Shown: positions 57,269-64,000 of the stretch, piece after piece | Position numbering within the stretch: position 1 is the stretch's first letter | Layout: the number at the start of each line of letters is the position of its first letter | NCBI RefSeq assembly: GCF_001040705.1 | Contig: NZ_CVQP01000003.1 | Location: forward strand, 1-64,000 | From: Rhodococcus sp. RD6.2 | Lineage (GTDB): Bacteria > Actinomycetota > Actinomycetes > Mycobacteriales > Mycobacteriaceae | Length of the DNA stretch: 64,000 bases | Reading direction: 5' to 3' | Made by a program: the position numbers and the translations under genes | Notes under the pieces: model-generated | Database searches by the model: none | What the model saw: only the letters and a program-made list of their open reading frames with translations | Told to the model about the DNA's origin: nothing

Positions 57269-58639
57269 TCAACCGGTGGGGGTTGGCACCATCGTGGTCG
57301 CTGCGGGCGTCACCGGCATCGTGGTCATCGGGGGCGGAACGTGCGTCGTGGGCACTGCCGGCGGAACCTGCATCGTGGTCGCTGCCGGCGGAACCGGCGT
57401 CGCGGGCACTGCGGGCGGACCCGACGTCGGCGCCTTGTCGGCCAGTCGGTACACGTGGTCCGGGGTGATGACCTGCGTGATCGCGTTGGCCAGCAACGTG
57501 CTCGGCTCGCTCCCCTCGTACGCCTCGTCGGTGTTGATCATGATGACGAGGGTCATCTCCTTCTCCGGCAGGTGGACGACGACGGTCTGATATCCCGGGA
57601 GGCTGCCGTTGTGCCCGATCCAGCCCTCGACGTCGAAGATCCCGAGCCCGTAGCCGACCCCCGGCGCGTAGCCGGGGGCAGTGACGGTCTCGAGCCGCTG
57701 CGCCTGCGTTTCCGGGGTGAGGAGTGTTCCGTTCGCCAGGGCGGGAGCCCAGATCCGCAGGTCGTCGAGGGTGGAAATCATCGCGCCCGCCGCCCAGCCC
57801 CAGGACGGGTTCCAGTCGGTTGCGGTGGCCTCGTTTCCGTCGAGGGTCTGCGTCGTGTACCCCTGCGCGTGAGGCTCGGGGAAGGCCGCATCGGTGGGGA
57901 AACTGGTGTCGTCCAGTTCCAGCGGCGCGAGGATCTTCTCGGTGATGTAGTCGGGCAGCGACATTCCGCTGACCTTCTCGACGACCAGGCCGAGCAGGGT
58001 CGTGTTGGTGTTCGAGTACTCGAATCCCTCGCCGGGCGGGAACGACGTGGGCAGCGCGAATGCGTATCCGAGGAGCTTTTCGGGAGTGAACGGGGCATTC
58101 GGGTCGGCGAAGAACGCCTTCTGGAAATCCTCGCTCGCCGTGTAGTTCGCGAGCCCACTCTGCATGCGCGCCAGCTCGCGGATCGTGATCCGGTCACCTC
58201 CCGGAACACCCGGGATGTACTTGTCGATCGGATCGTCGAGGCCGACCGTGCCCTCGTCGACGAGTTGGAGGATCCCGGTGACGGTGAAGGTCTTGGTGAC
58301 GCTGCCGATGCGGCTGTAGAAGTCGGTCTCCATGGGCGCGCCGGTGGCCTTGTCCGCGACGCCGTGCGCCGTGACGTAGGCGCCCTCCGGGCTCCAGACA
58401 CCGACGATCGCGCCGGGTATCGAGGCCTGCTCCATCGCCGACTCGATGGCGACGTCCAGGCGTTGCGAGAGTGCGGGGTCCAATGGTGCGTCCGATCCGA
58501 CTGTTGCGGATCCGGACGTCGTCGATGTCGTGGTGTCCGTGCCGGAGTCGGAGCAGCCGGCGAGGACCAGCAGTGCGGTGGCGGCGACAGCCACCGGTCC
58601 GAGGCGTCGACGGAACCAGGTCGCGATCGGTGGCGTCAT
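57269..58639 (-). CDS. serine beta-lactamase/DD-peptidase-like lipoprotein with repeat tail
   Basis: The 456-residue paralogue of the 5369-6547 product has lipobox LVLAGC, a Thr/Ser-rich linker, and the penicillin-recognising fold with SVTK, YSN and HNGSLPGY. Unlike the paralogue it ends in five 9-residue Pro/Thr/Ala/Val repeats (408-452) after the catalytic domain. It probably acts on wall peptides or D-amino acid esters. ATG 58639 has GGGACC upstream; ATG 58675 is an alternative. It ends 16 bases from the convergent shikimate dehydrogenase-like gene. Confidence 0.84.
   Translation of the reverse strand: MTPPIATWFRRRLGPVAVAATALLVLAGCSDSGTDTTTSTTSGSATVGSDAPLDPALSQRLDVAIESAMEQASIPGAIVGVWSPEGAYVTAHGVADKATGAPMETDFYSRIGSVTKTFTVTGILQLVDEGTVGLDDPIDKYIPGVPGGDRITIRELARMQSGLANYTASEDFQKAFFADPNAPFTPEKLLGYAFALPTSFPPGEGFEYSNTNTTLLGLVVEKVSGMSLPDYITEKILAPLELDDTSFPTDAAFPEPHAQGYTTQTLDGNEATATDWNPSWGWAAGAMISTLDDLRIWAPALANGTLLTPETQAQRLETVTAPGYAPGVGYGLGIFDVEGWIGHNGSLPGYQTVVVHLPEKEMTLVIMINTDEAYEGSEPSTLLANAITQVITPDHVYRLADKAPTSGPPAVPATPVPPAATTMQVPPAVPTTHVPPPMTTMPVTPAATTMVPTPTG
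57284..57418 (-). repeat. 27-base tandem repeat encoding a Pro-rich tail
   Basis: Five units of 27 bases encode PPAVPATPV, PPAATTMQV, PPAVPTTHV, PPPMTTMPV and TPAATTMVP, directly before the final four residues. The unit length varies little, and substitutions keep the Pro-Pro and Thr/Val pattern. Confidence 0.75.
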
Positions 58640-58747
58640 GTGCCGGTCCCGTCGTCGGCGTGTGGTGTGAGTCACAAGCTACCCCGCGGGCGGCCGGCGC
58701 GCCGGATGGGAACCACCGCGCGAGGCCACCGCGACGTGCCGGGGACA

Positions 58748-59974
58748 ATGTCCGTCGTGCCTGCACCTGCCGAATCCCGCTCGTCCCCGTCCGATCCGGG
58801 TACCGGTCACGCGATCGTCGCCGGGGTGGTCACCGCTCTCGTCGGGTTCACGAGTTCGTTCGCGGTCGTGCTCACCGGGCTGCGCGCGGTCGGTGCGAGC
58901 CCCGAGCAGGCCGCCTCGGGACTGCTGGCCCTGTGCGTGACCCAGGCCGTCGGAATGGTGTGGTTGGCCCGTCGGTTCCGGATGCCGATCACGCTCGCCT
59001 GGTCGACACCGGGTGCGGCGCTGCTCGCGGGTTCCGGCGCCGTCGCAGGCGGGTGGCCCGCCGCGGTCGGAGCGTTCGTCGCGGTGGGTGTCGCCATCGT
59101 CCTCACCGGGCTGTGGCCGCGACTGGGGCGCCTCATCGCGTCGATTCCCGTCCCGCTGGCGCAGGCGATGCTCGCGGGCGTGCTGCTCCCCCTGTGCCTC
59201 GAACCCGTCACCGCGCTGCGCGTTTCACCCGCCGCAGTGGCGCCGGTCATCGTGGTGTGGCTCGTCCTGCAACGGTTCTCGACCCGCTGGGCGGTGCCCG
59301 CGGCGTTCGCGACCGCCGCGGTGGTGATCGCGATCGATCTGGCGTCCGGCAACGCGACCGTCGACCGGACCGCACTCGTCCCCCGACTCGACCTCACGGT
59401 CCCGCAGTGGTCGTGGCAGGCCATGGTGGGAATCGCCCTACCGCTGTACGTCGTGACGATGGCGTCGCAGAACATCCCGGGCACGGCCGTGATGGCGTCG
59501 TTCGGCTACCGGGTCCCGTGGCGCGCCGCGATGGCCGTGACGGGTGTCGGCACGGTGGTGGGGGCACCCGCGGGCGGACACGCGATCAATCTCGCCGCGA
59601 TCAGTGCCGCGCTGGCGGCCGCCCCCACCGCACACCCCGACCCGCGCCGACGGTGGGTCGCGGCGTTCACCGCAGGGCTGTCCTATCTGGTTCTCGCCGT
59701 GACCTCGGCGGCGCTGTCCGCGCTGGTGGTCGCCGCACCGCCCGGCGTCGTCGAGACCGTTGCCGGTCTCGCCCTGCTCGCGACCCTCGCGGGCGCTCTG
59801 ATGTCGGCGCTGTCCGACGAGTCGGATCGCCTCCCGGCGGTGCTGACCTTCCTGGTGGCGGCGTCGGGTGTCGCGTTCGCCGGGATCGGTTCCGCGTTCT
59901 GGGCGCTGGCGGCGGGCCTGGTGATCCGACTGCTGCTGCGGGCGGAGCCGCGACGCGTTCGGTCGGGTGACTAG
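58748..59974 (+). CDS. BenE-family benzoate/H+ symporter-like transporter
   Basis: A 408-residue protein with about 12 transmembrane helices. The BenE signatures GVVTALVGFTSSFAVVLTGLRAVGASPEQAASGL near the N-terminus and PLYVVTMASQNIPG in the second half are clear. It likely imports benzoate or another aromatic acid with protons, although no aromatic catabolic genes are adjacent. ATG 58748 begins the conserved part; the frame opening at 57197 overlaps other genes and is a shadow. Confidence 0.85.
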   Translation: MSVVPAPAESRSSPSDPGTGHAIVAGVVTALVGFTSSFAVVLTGLRAVGASPEQAASGLLALCVTQAVGMVWLARRFRMPITLAWSTPGAALLAGSGAVAGGWPAAVGAFVAVGVAIVLTGLWPRLGRLIASIPVPLAQAMLAGVLLPLCLEPVTALRVSPAAVAPVIVVWLVLQRFSTRWAVPAAFATAAVVIAIDLASGNATVDRTALVPRLDLTVPQWSWQAMVGIALPLYVVTMASQNIPGTAVMASFGYRVPWRAAMAVTGVGTVVGAPAGGHAINLAAISAALAAAPTAHPDPRRRWVAAFTAGLSYLVLAVTSAALSALVVAAPPGVVETVAGLALLATLAGALMSALSDESDRLPAVLTFLVAASGVAFAGIGSAFWALAAGLVIRLLLRAEPRRVRSGD

Positions 59975-59977
59975 GGT
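59972..59977 (+). promoter_or_regulatory. -10 hexamer of the thioesterase gene (leaderless)
   Basis: TAGGGT overlapping the transporter stop, six bases, GTG 59984. Confidence 0.5.
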
Positions 59978-59983
59978 CGGTTC

Positions 59984-60433
59984 GTGACCGCCGACGCCGC
60001 TTCCGTCCCGACCGCAGCCGACTACCCCGTCCTCTGGCCTGTACCCACCCGGTGGGCCGACAACGACCACTACGGGCACGTCAACAACGTCACCTACTAC
60101 TCGTACTTCGACACGGCGGTGAACGCGTTCCTCATCCAGGAGTCGGGGGTGGACATCCGCGACCTGCCCGCGATCGGTGTCGTCGCGGAGACGTCCTGTA
60201 CGTACCGCCGTGAGCTGAGCTTCCCGGACGCCCTTCAGATCGGATTGGCCGTCGACCGGCTCGGAAGCAGCTCGATCACCTACTCGCTGGCCATCTTCCG
60301 CGTTGCGGGTGACGGCCTCGACCTGGCTGCGACAGGTCGTTTCGTGCACGTGTACGTGGACTCCGAGACGCGGCGTCCCGTACCGATCCCCGACGAGATC
60401 CGTTCCGCGGTCGAACGGCTCGTCCGCATCTGA
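59984..60433 (+). CDS. hotdog-fold acyl-CoA thioesterase
   Basis: The 149-residue 4-hydroxybenzoyl-CoA thioesterase-type protein has the N-terminal strand and central helix RWADNDHYGHVNNVTYYSYFD, with the catalytic Asp in WADND, and the conserved VAETSCTYRRELSFPD. It hydrolyses an acyl-CoA; the neighbouring BenE transporter hints at an aromatic thioester, but this is weak. It starts nine bases after the transporter stop and is followed by a strong hairpin. Confidence 0.85.
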   Translation: MTADAASVPTAADYPVLWPVPTRWADNDHYGHVNNVTYYSYFDTAVNAFLIQESGVDIRDLPAIGVVAETSCTYRRELSFPDALQIGLAVDRLGSSSITYSLAIFRVAGDGLDLAATGRFVHVYVDSETRRPVPIPDEIRSAVERLVRI

Positions 60434-60458
60434 GCGAATCGCGCCACCCGAGGAACAC

Positions 60459-60490
60459 GTCCACCCCGCTCGGGTCCGAGCGGGGTGGAC
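60459..60490. terminator. bidirectional terminator
   Basis: GTCCACCCCGCTCG (60459-60472) and its exact complement 60477-60490 form a 14-base stem with a GGTC loop, between the thioesterase stop and the convergent 32-residue peptide gene. Confidence 0.75.
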
Positions 60491-60531
60491 GGAATGCACA
60501 GGTGCGGCCGGGGCGATGCCCCGATCGTGAC

Positions 60532-60630
60532 CTACTCTGCGGGGGTCTCGGCGACCGGCGGCGGCGTGGTCTCGCCGTCGGCGGAGAAGCTGCCGAGAAG
60601 ATCAGTGAGCAGAGTGACGATCTGATCCAT
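60532..60630 (-). CDS. 32-residue amphipathic peptide
   Basis: A frame of 33 codons from ATG 60630 to TAG 60532, with a strong Shine-Dalgarno GAAGGAG seven bases upstream. The product begins MDQIVTLLTDLLGSF, a clear amphipathic helix with Leu/Ile/Val on one face, and ends in an acidic Pro/Glu/Thr tail. It is followed by the bidirectional hairpin. The size and helix resemble the tiny wall-channel or stress peptides of mycolic-acid bacteria such as PorA/PorH, but identity is not shown. The evidence for coding is the start site, terminator and helix pattern. Confidence 0.6.
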   Translation of the reverse strand: MDQIVTLLTDLLGSFSADGETTPPPVAETPAE

Positions 60631-61043
60631 GAAGACTCCTTCTAATCCGTTGATGCACCGGGTCCGGCAATGCCGGGGTGCGCTGACGAACTCCCCCCGA
60701 TAGGAAGCGCGTCGAACCCGGTCACTCCACCGTGTACGCGGCGGGTTCGCGGTGTGTCACATGCAGCCGAATCGGCCGAGCACGAGTGTGCCACCACCAC
60801 AGCGGATTACGTGCCGCTTTTCGGGAATCACTTCACCGACGCGAACACCCCTTCGAGTTCGCGAAACTCTCGAATTCGATAGCGGCGGTGAAGCAAAGAT
60901 CCAATCATGAATACAGATCCGGCGTCTCTTGCTGTCGATTCACGACCGAAATCACCTACCACACTGCCGGATTCACAAACCGATCGATCGGGATACAGAG
61001 ACGGTAACGAAATACCCACTCACGCCAGGTATTTGCCGGAAGG
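60631..61043. other. 413-base region without a convincing protein gene
   Basis: Lies between the peptide gene and the phosphotransferase stop, both on the minus strand. It should hold the peptide promoter and the phosphotransferase terminator. It is less GC-rich than its surroundings, most clearly at about 60800-61030. Small palindromes are GCCGA-A-TCGGC (60766-60776) and TTCGCGAA near 60860. Frames at 60670-60882, 60732-61007, 60828-61019 and 60907-61344 lack start signals or coding bias. A non-coding RNA or regulatory region is possible but not shown. Confidence 0.4.
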
Positions 61044-62075
61044 TCAGCGAAGGCCGGCGGCGTCCGCGGTCTCGCGTGCCCGTTCGACGATGTCGTCGAT
61101 GAGCTTGACGGACGGCCCGCCCGACTCGGCGGTGTTGCGGGGGTCGTCCAACGTCCGACGCAACACCCCCTCGGCGATGATCGCGAGCTTCCACAGTGAG
61201 AGCGCATGCCAGAAGCCGAGCGCCGCCGGGTCACGGCCCGTCTCGGCGAAGTACACCTCGGCGAGTTCGTCGCGTGTCGGGAACCCCTCCACCGTCGACG
61301 CCACGAACGGACCGGTCACGGCGTCGTCGGCCTGCGCCCAGTAGCCGAGCAGCGCTCCGACGTCGGCGAGCGGATCACCCAGCGTGGACAGTTCCCAGTC
61401 GACAACGGCGACGACCCTGCCGTCGTCCTTCGAGGTGATGACGTTGCTCAGGTGGAAATCACCGTGCACGAGGGTCGTCTCGGTCTGCTGCGGGATCGAC
61501 CGCGCCAACAGCTCGGTCAGATCGTCGAGCGCCTGGACCTCGCGCGTCTTCGACTTCTCCCACTGCCCCGTCCACCGTCGCATCTGGCGTTCGGCAAACG
61601 GAGATCGGCTCGCCAGGTCGTCGAGGCCCGCGAGTTCGAGATCGACGCCGTGAATGCGCGCGAGCGCCCTCGGCATGGACAGTCCCGTTGCGCGGCGCAG
61701 CTCGGGCGTCAACTTCCTGGCAACTCCGATGTTGTCGACGACGACGCCGTCGACGTGACTCATCAGCATCAGGGGAGCGTCGGTGACCGACGGGTCCTCC
61801 GTCAGGGCAAGGGCTTTCGGAACGGGCACTCCCGTACCCTGGAGGGCGGTGATGATCCGGTACTCGCGGGCGACGTCGTGGGCGGACGCCAGCAGATGTC
61901 CGAGTGGCGGCCTGCGCAGAACCCACTGGGAATCGCTGGAGTCCGTCACCCGGTAGGTGAGGTTCGACTGACCGTTGCCGATGCGCTGGAAGGTCAGTGG
62001 CGCGAGCGCTCCGATCCCGAGGTCCGCGATCCAGGCGGCGACCGCCTCCTCGTTGAGGCCAACGGCATTGCTCAT
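61044..62075 (-). CDS. APH-fold phosphotransferase, acyl-CoA dehydrogenase-associated type
   Basis: A 343-residue aminoglycoside phosphotransferase/kinase-fold protein: ATP-lobe segments near RIGNGQSNLTYRV and WVLRRPPLG, the catalytic loop HGDFHLSN and the metal-binding VVDWELSTLGDPLADVG. The RRPP and LGDPLADVG pattern is that of the FadE36/ACAD10-11 kinase group, which phosphorylates hydroxyacyl-CoAs rather than antibiotics. AGGAGGGAT precedes ATG 62075. It is divergent from the E1 genes. Confidence 0.87.
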   Translation of the reverse strand: MSNAVGLNEEAVAAWIADLGIGALAPLTFQRIGNGQSNLTYRVTDSSDSQWVLRRPPLGHLLASAHDVAREYRIITALQGTGVPVPKALALTEDPSVTDAPLMLMSHVDGVVVDNIGVARKLTPELRRATGLSMPRALARIHGVDLELAGLDDLASRSPFAERQMRRWTGQWEKSKTREVQALDDLTELLARSIPQQTETTLVHGDFHLSNVITSKDDGRVVAVVDWELSTLGDPLADVGALLGYWAQADDAVTGPFVASTVEGFPTRDELAEVYFAETGRDPAALGFWHALSLWKLAIIAEGVLRRTLDDPRNTAESGGPSVKLIDDIVERARETADAAGLR

Positions 62076-62320
62076 CGACTGATCCCTCCTGATCGCCGGA
62101 CCGTCCGGCCCTGGCCCTACGGATTCGGCGGCATGCCCGTCCGAACCGTCGATGCTAGTGCCCCACTCACACGGTCGGCTGGATATCACGACTCCGCATC
62201 GGCCTGCTGGTACGCGCACCTTGCGCCACCGCGACAAAGGGGGATGCTGGTGGTGAGGGCTCGGCGCGTCGGGCGTCGTCTCACGAGGACTTCCCCGGCG
62301 GCTACCGCGAGGAGGTCCCG

Positions 62321-63409
62321 GTGGGCGACAAGAAGGTCTACCCGGTCCAGCTGGTCCAACCGGACGGCAGGCGGGTGCACGGTGCGCCGTGCGCGGAGGT
62401 CGTCGCCGACATCGACACCGCACGGCTGCGCGGGCTGTACACGGACATGGCGGTGGTAAGGCGGATCGACGCCGAGGCAACCGCGCTGCAGAGGCAGGGT
62501 CAACTCGGGATCTGGGCGCCCTGCCTCGGCCAGGAAGCCGCCCAGATCGGCTCCGCGCGGGCCCTGCACCCCGACGACTACGTGTTCACCAGCTACCGCG
62601 AACACGGCCTCGCGTACTGCCGCGGCGTCGACCCTGCCCAGTGGCCGAGGTTGTGGCGCGGGGTGTCCCTGTCCTGCTGGGACCCGAACGCGCACGCGAT
62701 GACGAACCCCGCGATCGTCGTCGGTGCGCAGGGACTGCACGCCGTCGGCTATGCGCTCGGCGCACATCTGGACGGCGCCGAGATCGCCACCGTCGCCTAC
62801 TTCGGCGACGGCGCGACCAGTCAGGGCGACATCGCAGAGGCACTCGGGTTCGCGGCCACGTGGGGCGCCGGTGTCGTGTTCTTCTGCCAGAACAATCAGT
62901 GGGCGATCAGCGAACCGGTGCGACTGCAGTCCCCGATCCCGTTGGCGCAGAGGGCAACGGGATACGGAATCCCGTCGGTGCAGGTCGACGGCAACGACGT
63001 CCTCGCGGTCCTCGCCGTCACCCGCGGCGCCGTTGCCCGCGCCCGCGACGGCGGCGGCCCCGGATTCGTCGAGGCGCTGACGTTCCGGATGGGTCCGCAC
63101 ACCACGTCCGACGATCCCACCCGCTACCGCACGGGCGCCGACGTCGCACCGTGGCAGGCGCGCGATCCCCTCGAGCGGATCCGCCGTCTGCTCGCCGCGG
63201 AGGACGGGTGGGACGAAACCTTCGACTCCGGCGTCCGCGAGCAGGCGGACGCCGCCGCCGCCGCGTTCCGCGCGGGCACCCTCGCACTCGCCGACCCCGA
63301 CCCGGCGGCCCTGTTCGAGCACGTCTACACCCACGGGCATCCCCTCCTCGACGAGGAACGCGCGCGGTACCGGAACTACCTTCGCTCGTTCGAGGAGGTG
63401 CCGTCATGA
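62321..63409 (+). CDS. 2-oxoacid dehydrogenase E1 component, alpha subunit
   Basis: The 362-residue thiamine-diphosphate subunit belongs to the pyruvate/branched-chain 2-oxoacid dehydrogenase class. The TPP motif is complete from GDGATSQGD to QNNQW, and YREHGLAYCRGVD precedes it. Whether it is pyruvate (pdhA) or branched-chain (bkdA) type cannot be settled here; in mycobacteria such split E1 genes belong to the branched-chain complex. GGAGG lies before GTG 62321. It is coupled to the beta-subunit gene by an ATGA overlap. Confidence 0.9.
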   Translation: MGDKKVYPVQLVQPDGRRVHGAPCAEVVADIDTARLRGLYTDMAVVRRIDAEATALQRQGQLGIWAPCLGQEAAQIGSARALHPDDYVFTSYREHGLAYCRGVDPAQWPRLWRGVSLSCWDPNAHAMTNPAIVVGAQGLHAVGYALGAHLDGAEIATVAYFGDGATSQGDIAEALGFAATWGAGVVFFCQNNQWAISEPVRLQSPIPLAQRATGYGIPSVQVDGNDVLAVLAVTRGAVARARDGGGPGFVEALTFRMGPHTTSDDPTRYRTGADVAPWQARDPLERIRRLLAAEDGWDETFDSGVREQADAAAAAFRAGTLALADPDPAALFEHVYTHGHPLLDEERARYRNYLRSFEEVPS

Positions 63410-64000
63410 CCACCACCACCCTCGCGGGAGCCGTCAACGCCGGACTGCGTCGCGCGCTCGAGGACGACCCGAAGGTCGTCCTGATGGGCGAGGACATCGG
63501 CGCCCTCGGCGGGGTGTTCCGGGTGACGGACACCCTGCAGAAGGACTTCGGCTCGAATCGCGTCATGGACACACCCCTCGCCGAATCCGGCATCGTCGGA
63601 ACCGCGTTCGGTCTCGCACTGCGCGGGTACCGGCCGGTGTGCGAGATCCAGTTCGACGGCTTCGTCTATCCGGCGTTCGACCAGATCGTCTCGCAGGTCG
63701 CCAAGATCCACTACCGCACCGAGGGCCGCGTCCGGGCGCCTCTGACGATCCGCATTCCGTTCGGCGGCGGAATCGGTGCGGTCGAACATCATTCGGAGTC
63801 GCCGGAGGCCCTGTTCGCGCACATCGCGGGCCTGCGGGTGGTGACGCCGTCCAGTCCCGCCGACGCGTACACGATGATCCGGCAGGCCATCGCGGACGAC
63901 GACCCGGTGATCTTCCTCGAACCGAAGCGGCGGTACTGGGACCGCGGCGAGTTCGACCCTGAGGTATCCCCCGAACTCGACCTGTACCGCGCCCGCGTGA
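63406..64000 (+). CDS. 2-oxoacid dehydrogenase E1 component, beta subunit (partial)
   Basis: The N-terminal 198 residues are present; the gene continues past the window. MGEDIGALGGVFRVTDTL, DTPLAESGIVGTAFG, EIQFDGFVYPAFDQ and the HHSESPEALFAHIAGL segment with the conserved His pair are those of E1 beta. It pairs with the preceding alpha subunit to decarboxylate a 2-oxoacid and acylate lipoyl-E2. The start is ATG 63406 inside the alpha stop. An E2 gene would be expected just beyond the edge. Confidence 0.92.
   Translation, partial: MTTTTLAGAVNAGLRRALEDDPKVVLMGEDIGALGGVFRVTDTLQKDFGSNRVMDTPLAESGIVGTAFGLALRGYRPVCEIQFDGFVYPAFDQIVSQVAKIHYRTEGRVRAPLTIRIPFGGGIGAVEHHSESPEALFAHIAGLRVVTPSSPADAYTMIRQAIADDDPVIFLEPKRRYWDRGEFDPEVSPELDLYRARV

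Noticed and set aside
57197-59974. 925-residue frame ending in the BenE transporter
   Set aside because: The N-terminal half is antisense to the lipoprotein gene and has no domain. The transporter begins at ATG 58748.
60670-61344. Several small frames in the 413-base region
   Set aside because: No ribosome site, no codon bias, and they run into the phosphotransferase gene or the peptide leader.

Overview
The window is a high-GC actinobacterial chromosome segment, most likely from Rhodococcus or a close mycolic-acid-containing relative. Three things point there. Many starts are GTG or TTG and TGA is the commonest stop. Several genes are of mycobacterial type (Lhr, LAT, EspR-like, EspC-like). 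From memory, the backbone gene order matches the Mycobacterium tuberculosis stretch Rv3285 to Rv3339c: accA3, lat/lrpA/pcd, lhr, nei2, glpD, lpdA, amiA/amiB, purine nucleoside phosphorylase, pmmB, upp, add/deoA/cdd, sdhCDAB, dacB, trpS, icd. No rRNA, tRNA, CRISPR array, transposase or phage gene was seen.

Layout. 1-5275: end of an acyl-CoA carboxylase alpha subunit, a protein phosphatase, and the lysine 6-aminotransferase / Lrp regulator / semialdehyde dehydrogenase group. 5369-13237: accessory segment with a penicillin-binding-like lipoprotein, an SDR / Baeyer-Villiger monooxygenase / patatin operon with divergent TetR, a glyoxalase-fold protein, an acyl-CoA dehydrogenase and a secreted beta-trefoil protein. 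13326-18685: Lhr helicase and Nei2 glycosylase. 18690-21989: a fused antitoxin-toxin-like protein, two TetR regulators, an SDR and a membrane protein. 21986-34393: glycerol use (glpD/glpK), an aminotransferase, LpdA-like flavoprotein, two M20 amidohydrolases, a crotonase, purine nucleoside phosphorylase and phosphohexomutase. 34397-41629: pyrimidine and nucleoside salvage (upp, add, deoA, cdd) flanking a type VII secretion-associated cassette (EspC-like, NlpC/P60, two YbaB-like). 41897-45281: sdhCDAB. 45503-49085: EspR-like regulator, Thr-Val-Glu-Pro stalk protein, ImmA/IrrE metalloprotease and polytopic membrane protein. 49120-58639: cell-wall carboxypeptidase, YihY, trpS, exonuclease III, MFS carrier, icd, shikimate dehydrogenase-like, second PBP-like lipoprotein. 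58748-64000: BenE-type transporter, thioesterase, a 32-residue peptide gene, an APH-fold kinase and the E1 alpha/beta genes of a 2-oxoacid dehydrogenase, the last cut by the window edge.

How the genes work together. The pyrimidine and purine salvage enzymes convert deoxynucleosides to bases and sugar phosphates, which the phosphohexomutase-family protein can handle. GlpK/GlpD feed glycerol into central metabolism, and Sdh, Icd and the E1 pair are core oxidative metabolism. The monooxygenase operon contains the three activities needed to turn a secondary alcohol into a ketone, an ester, and then acid plus alcohol. The least understood unit is 45503-49085, four tightly spaced genes combining a DNA-binding regulator, a surface stalk, a zinc protease and a membrane protein. 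It is the best candidate here for an undescribed system.

Regulation. Eleven genes have a TAnnnT hexamer exactly six bases before their start codon, which implies leaderless transcripts. Others have clear Shine-Dalgarno sites. Many operon junctions are 4-base ATGA or GTGA overlaps, and one junction (37142-37223) has multiplied into a chain of three micro-ORFs.
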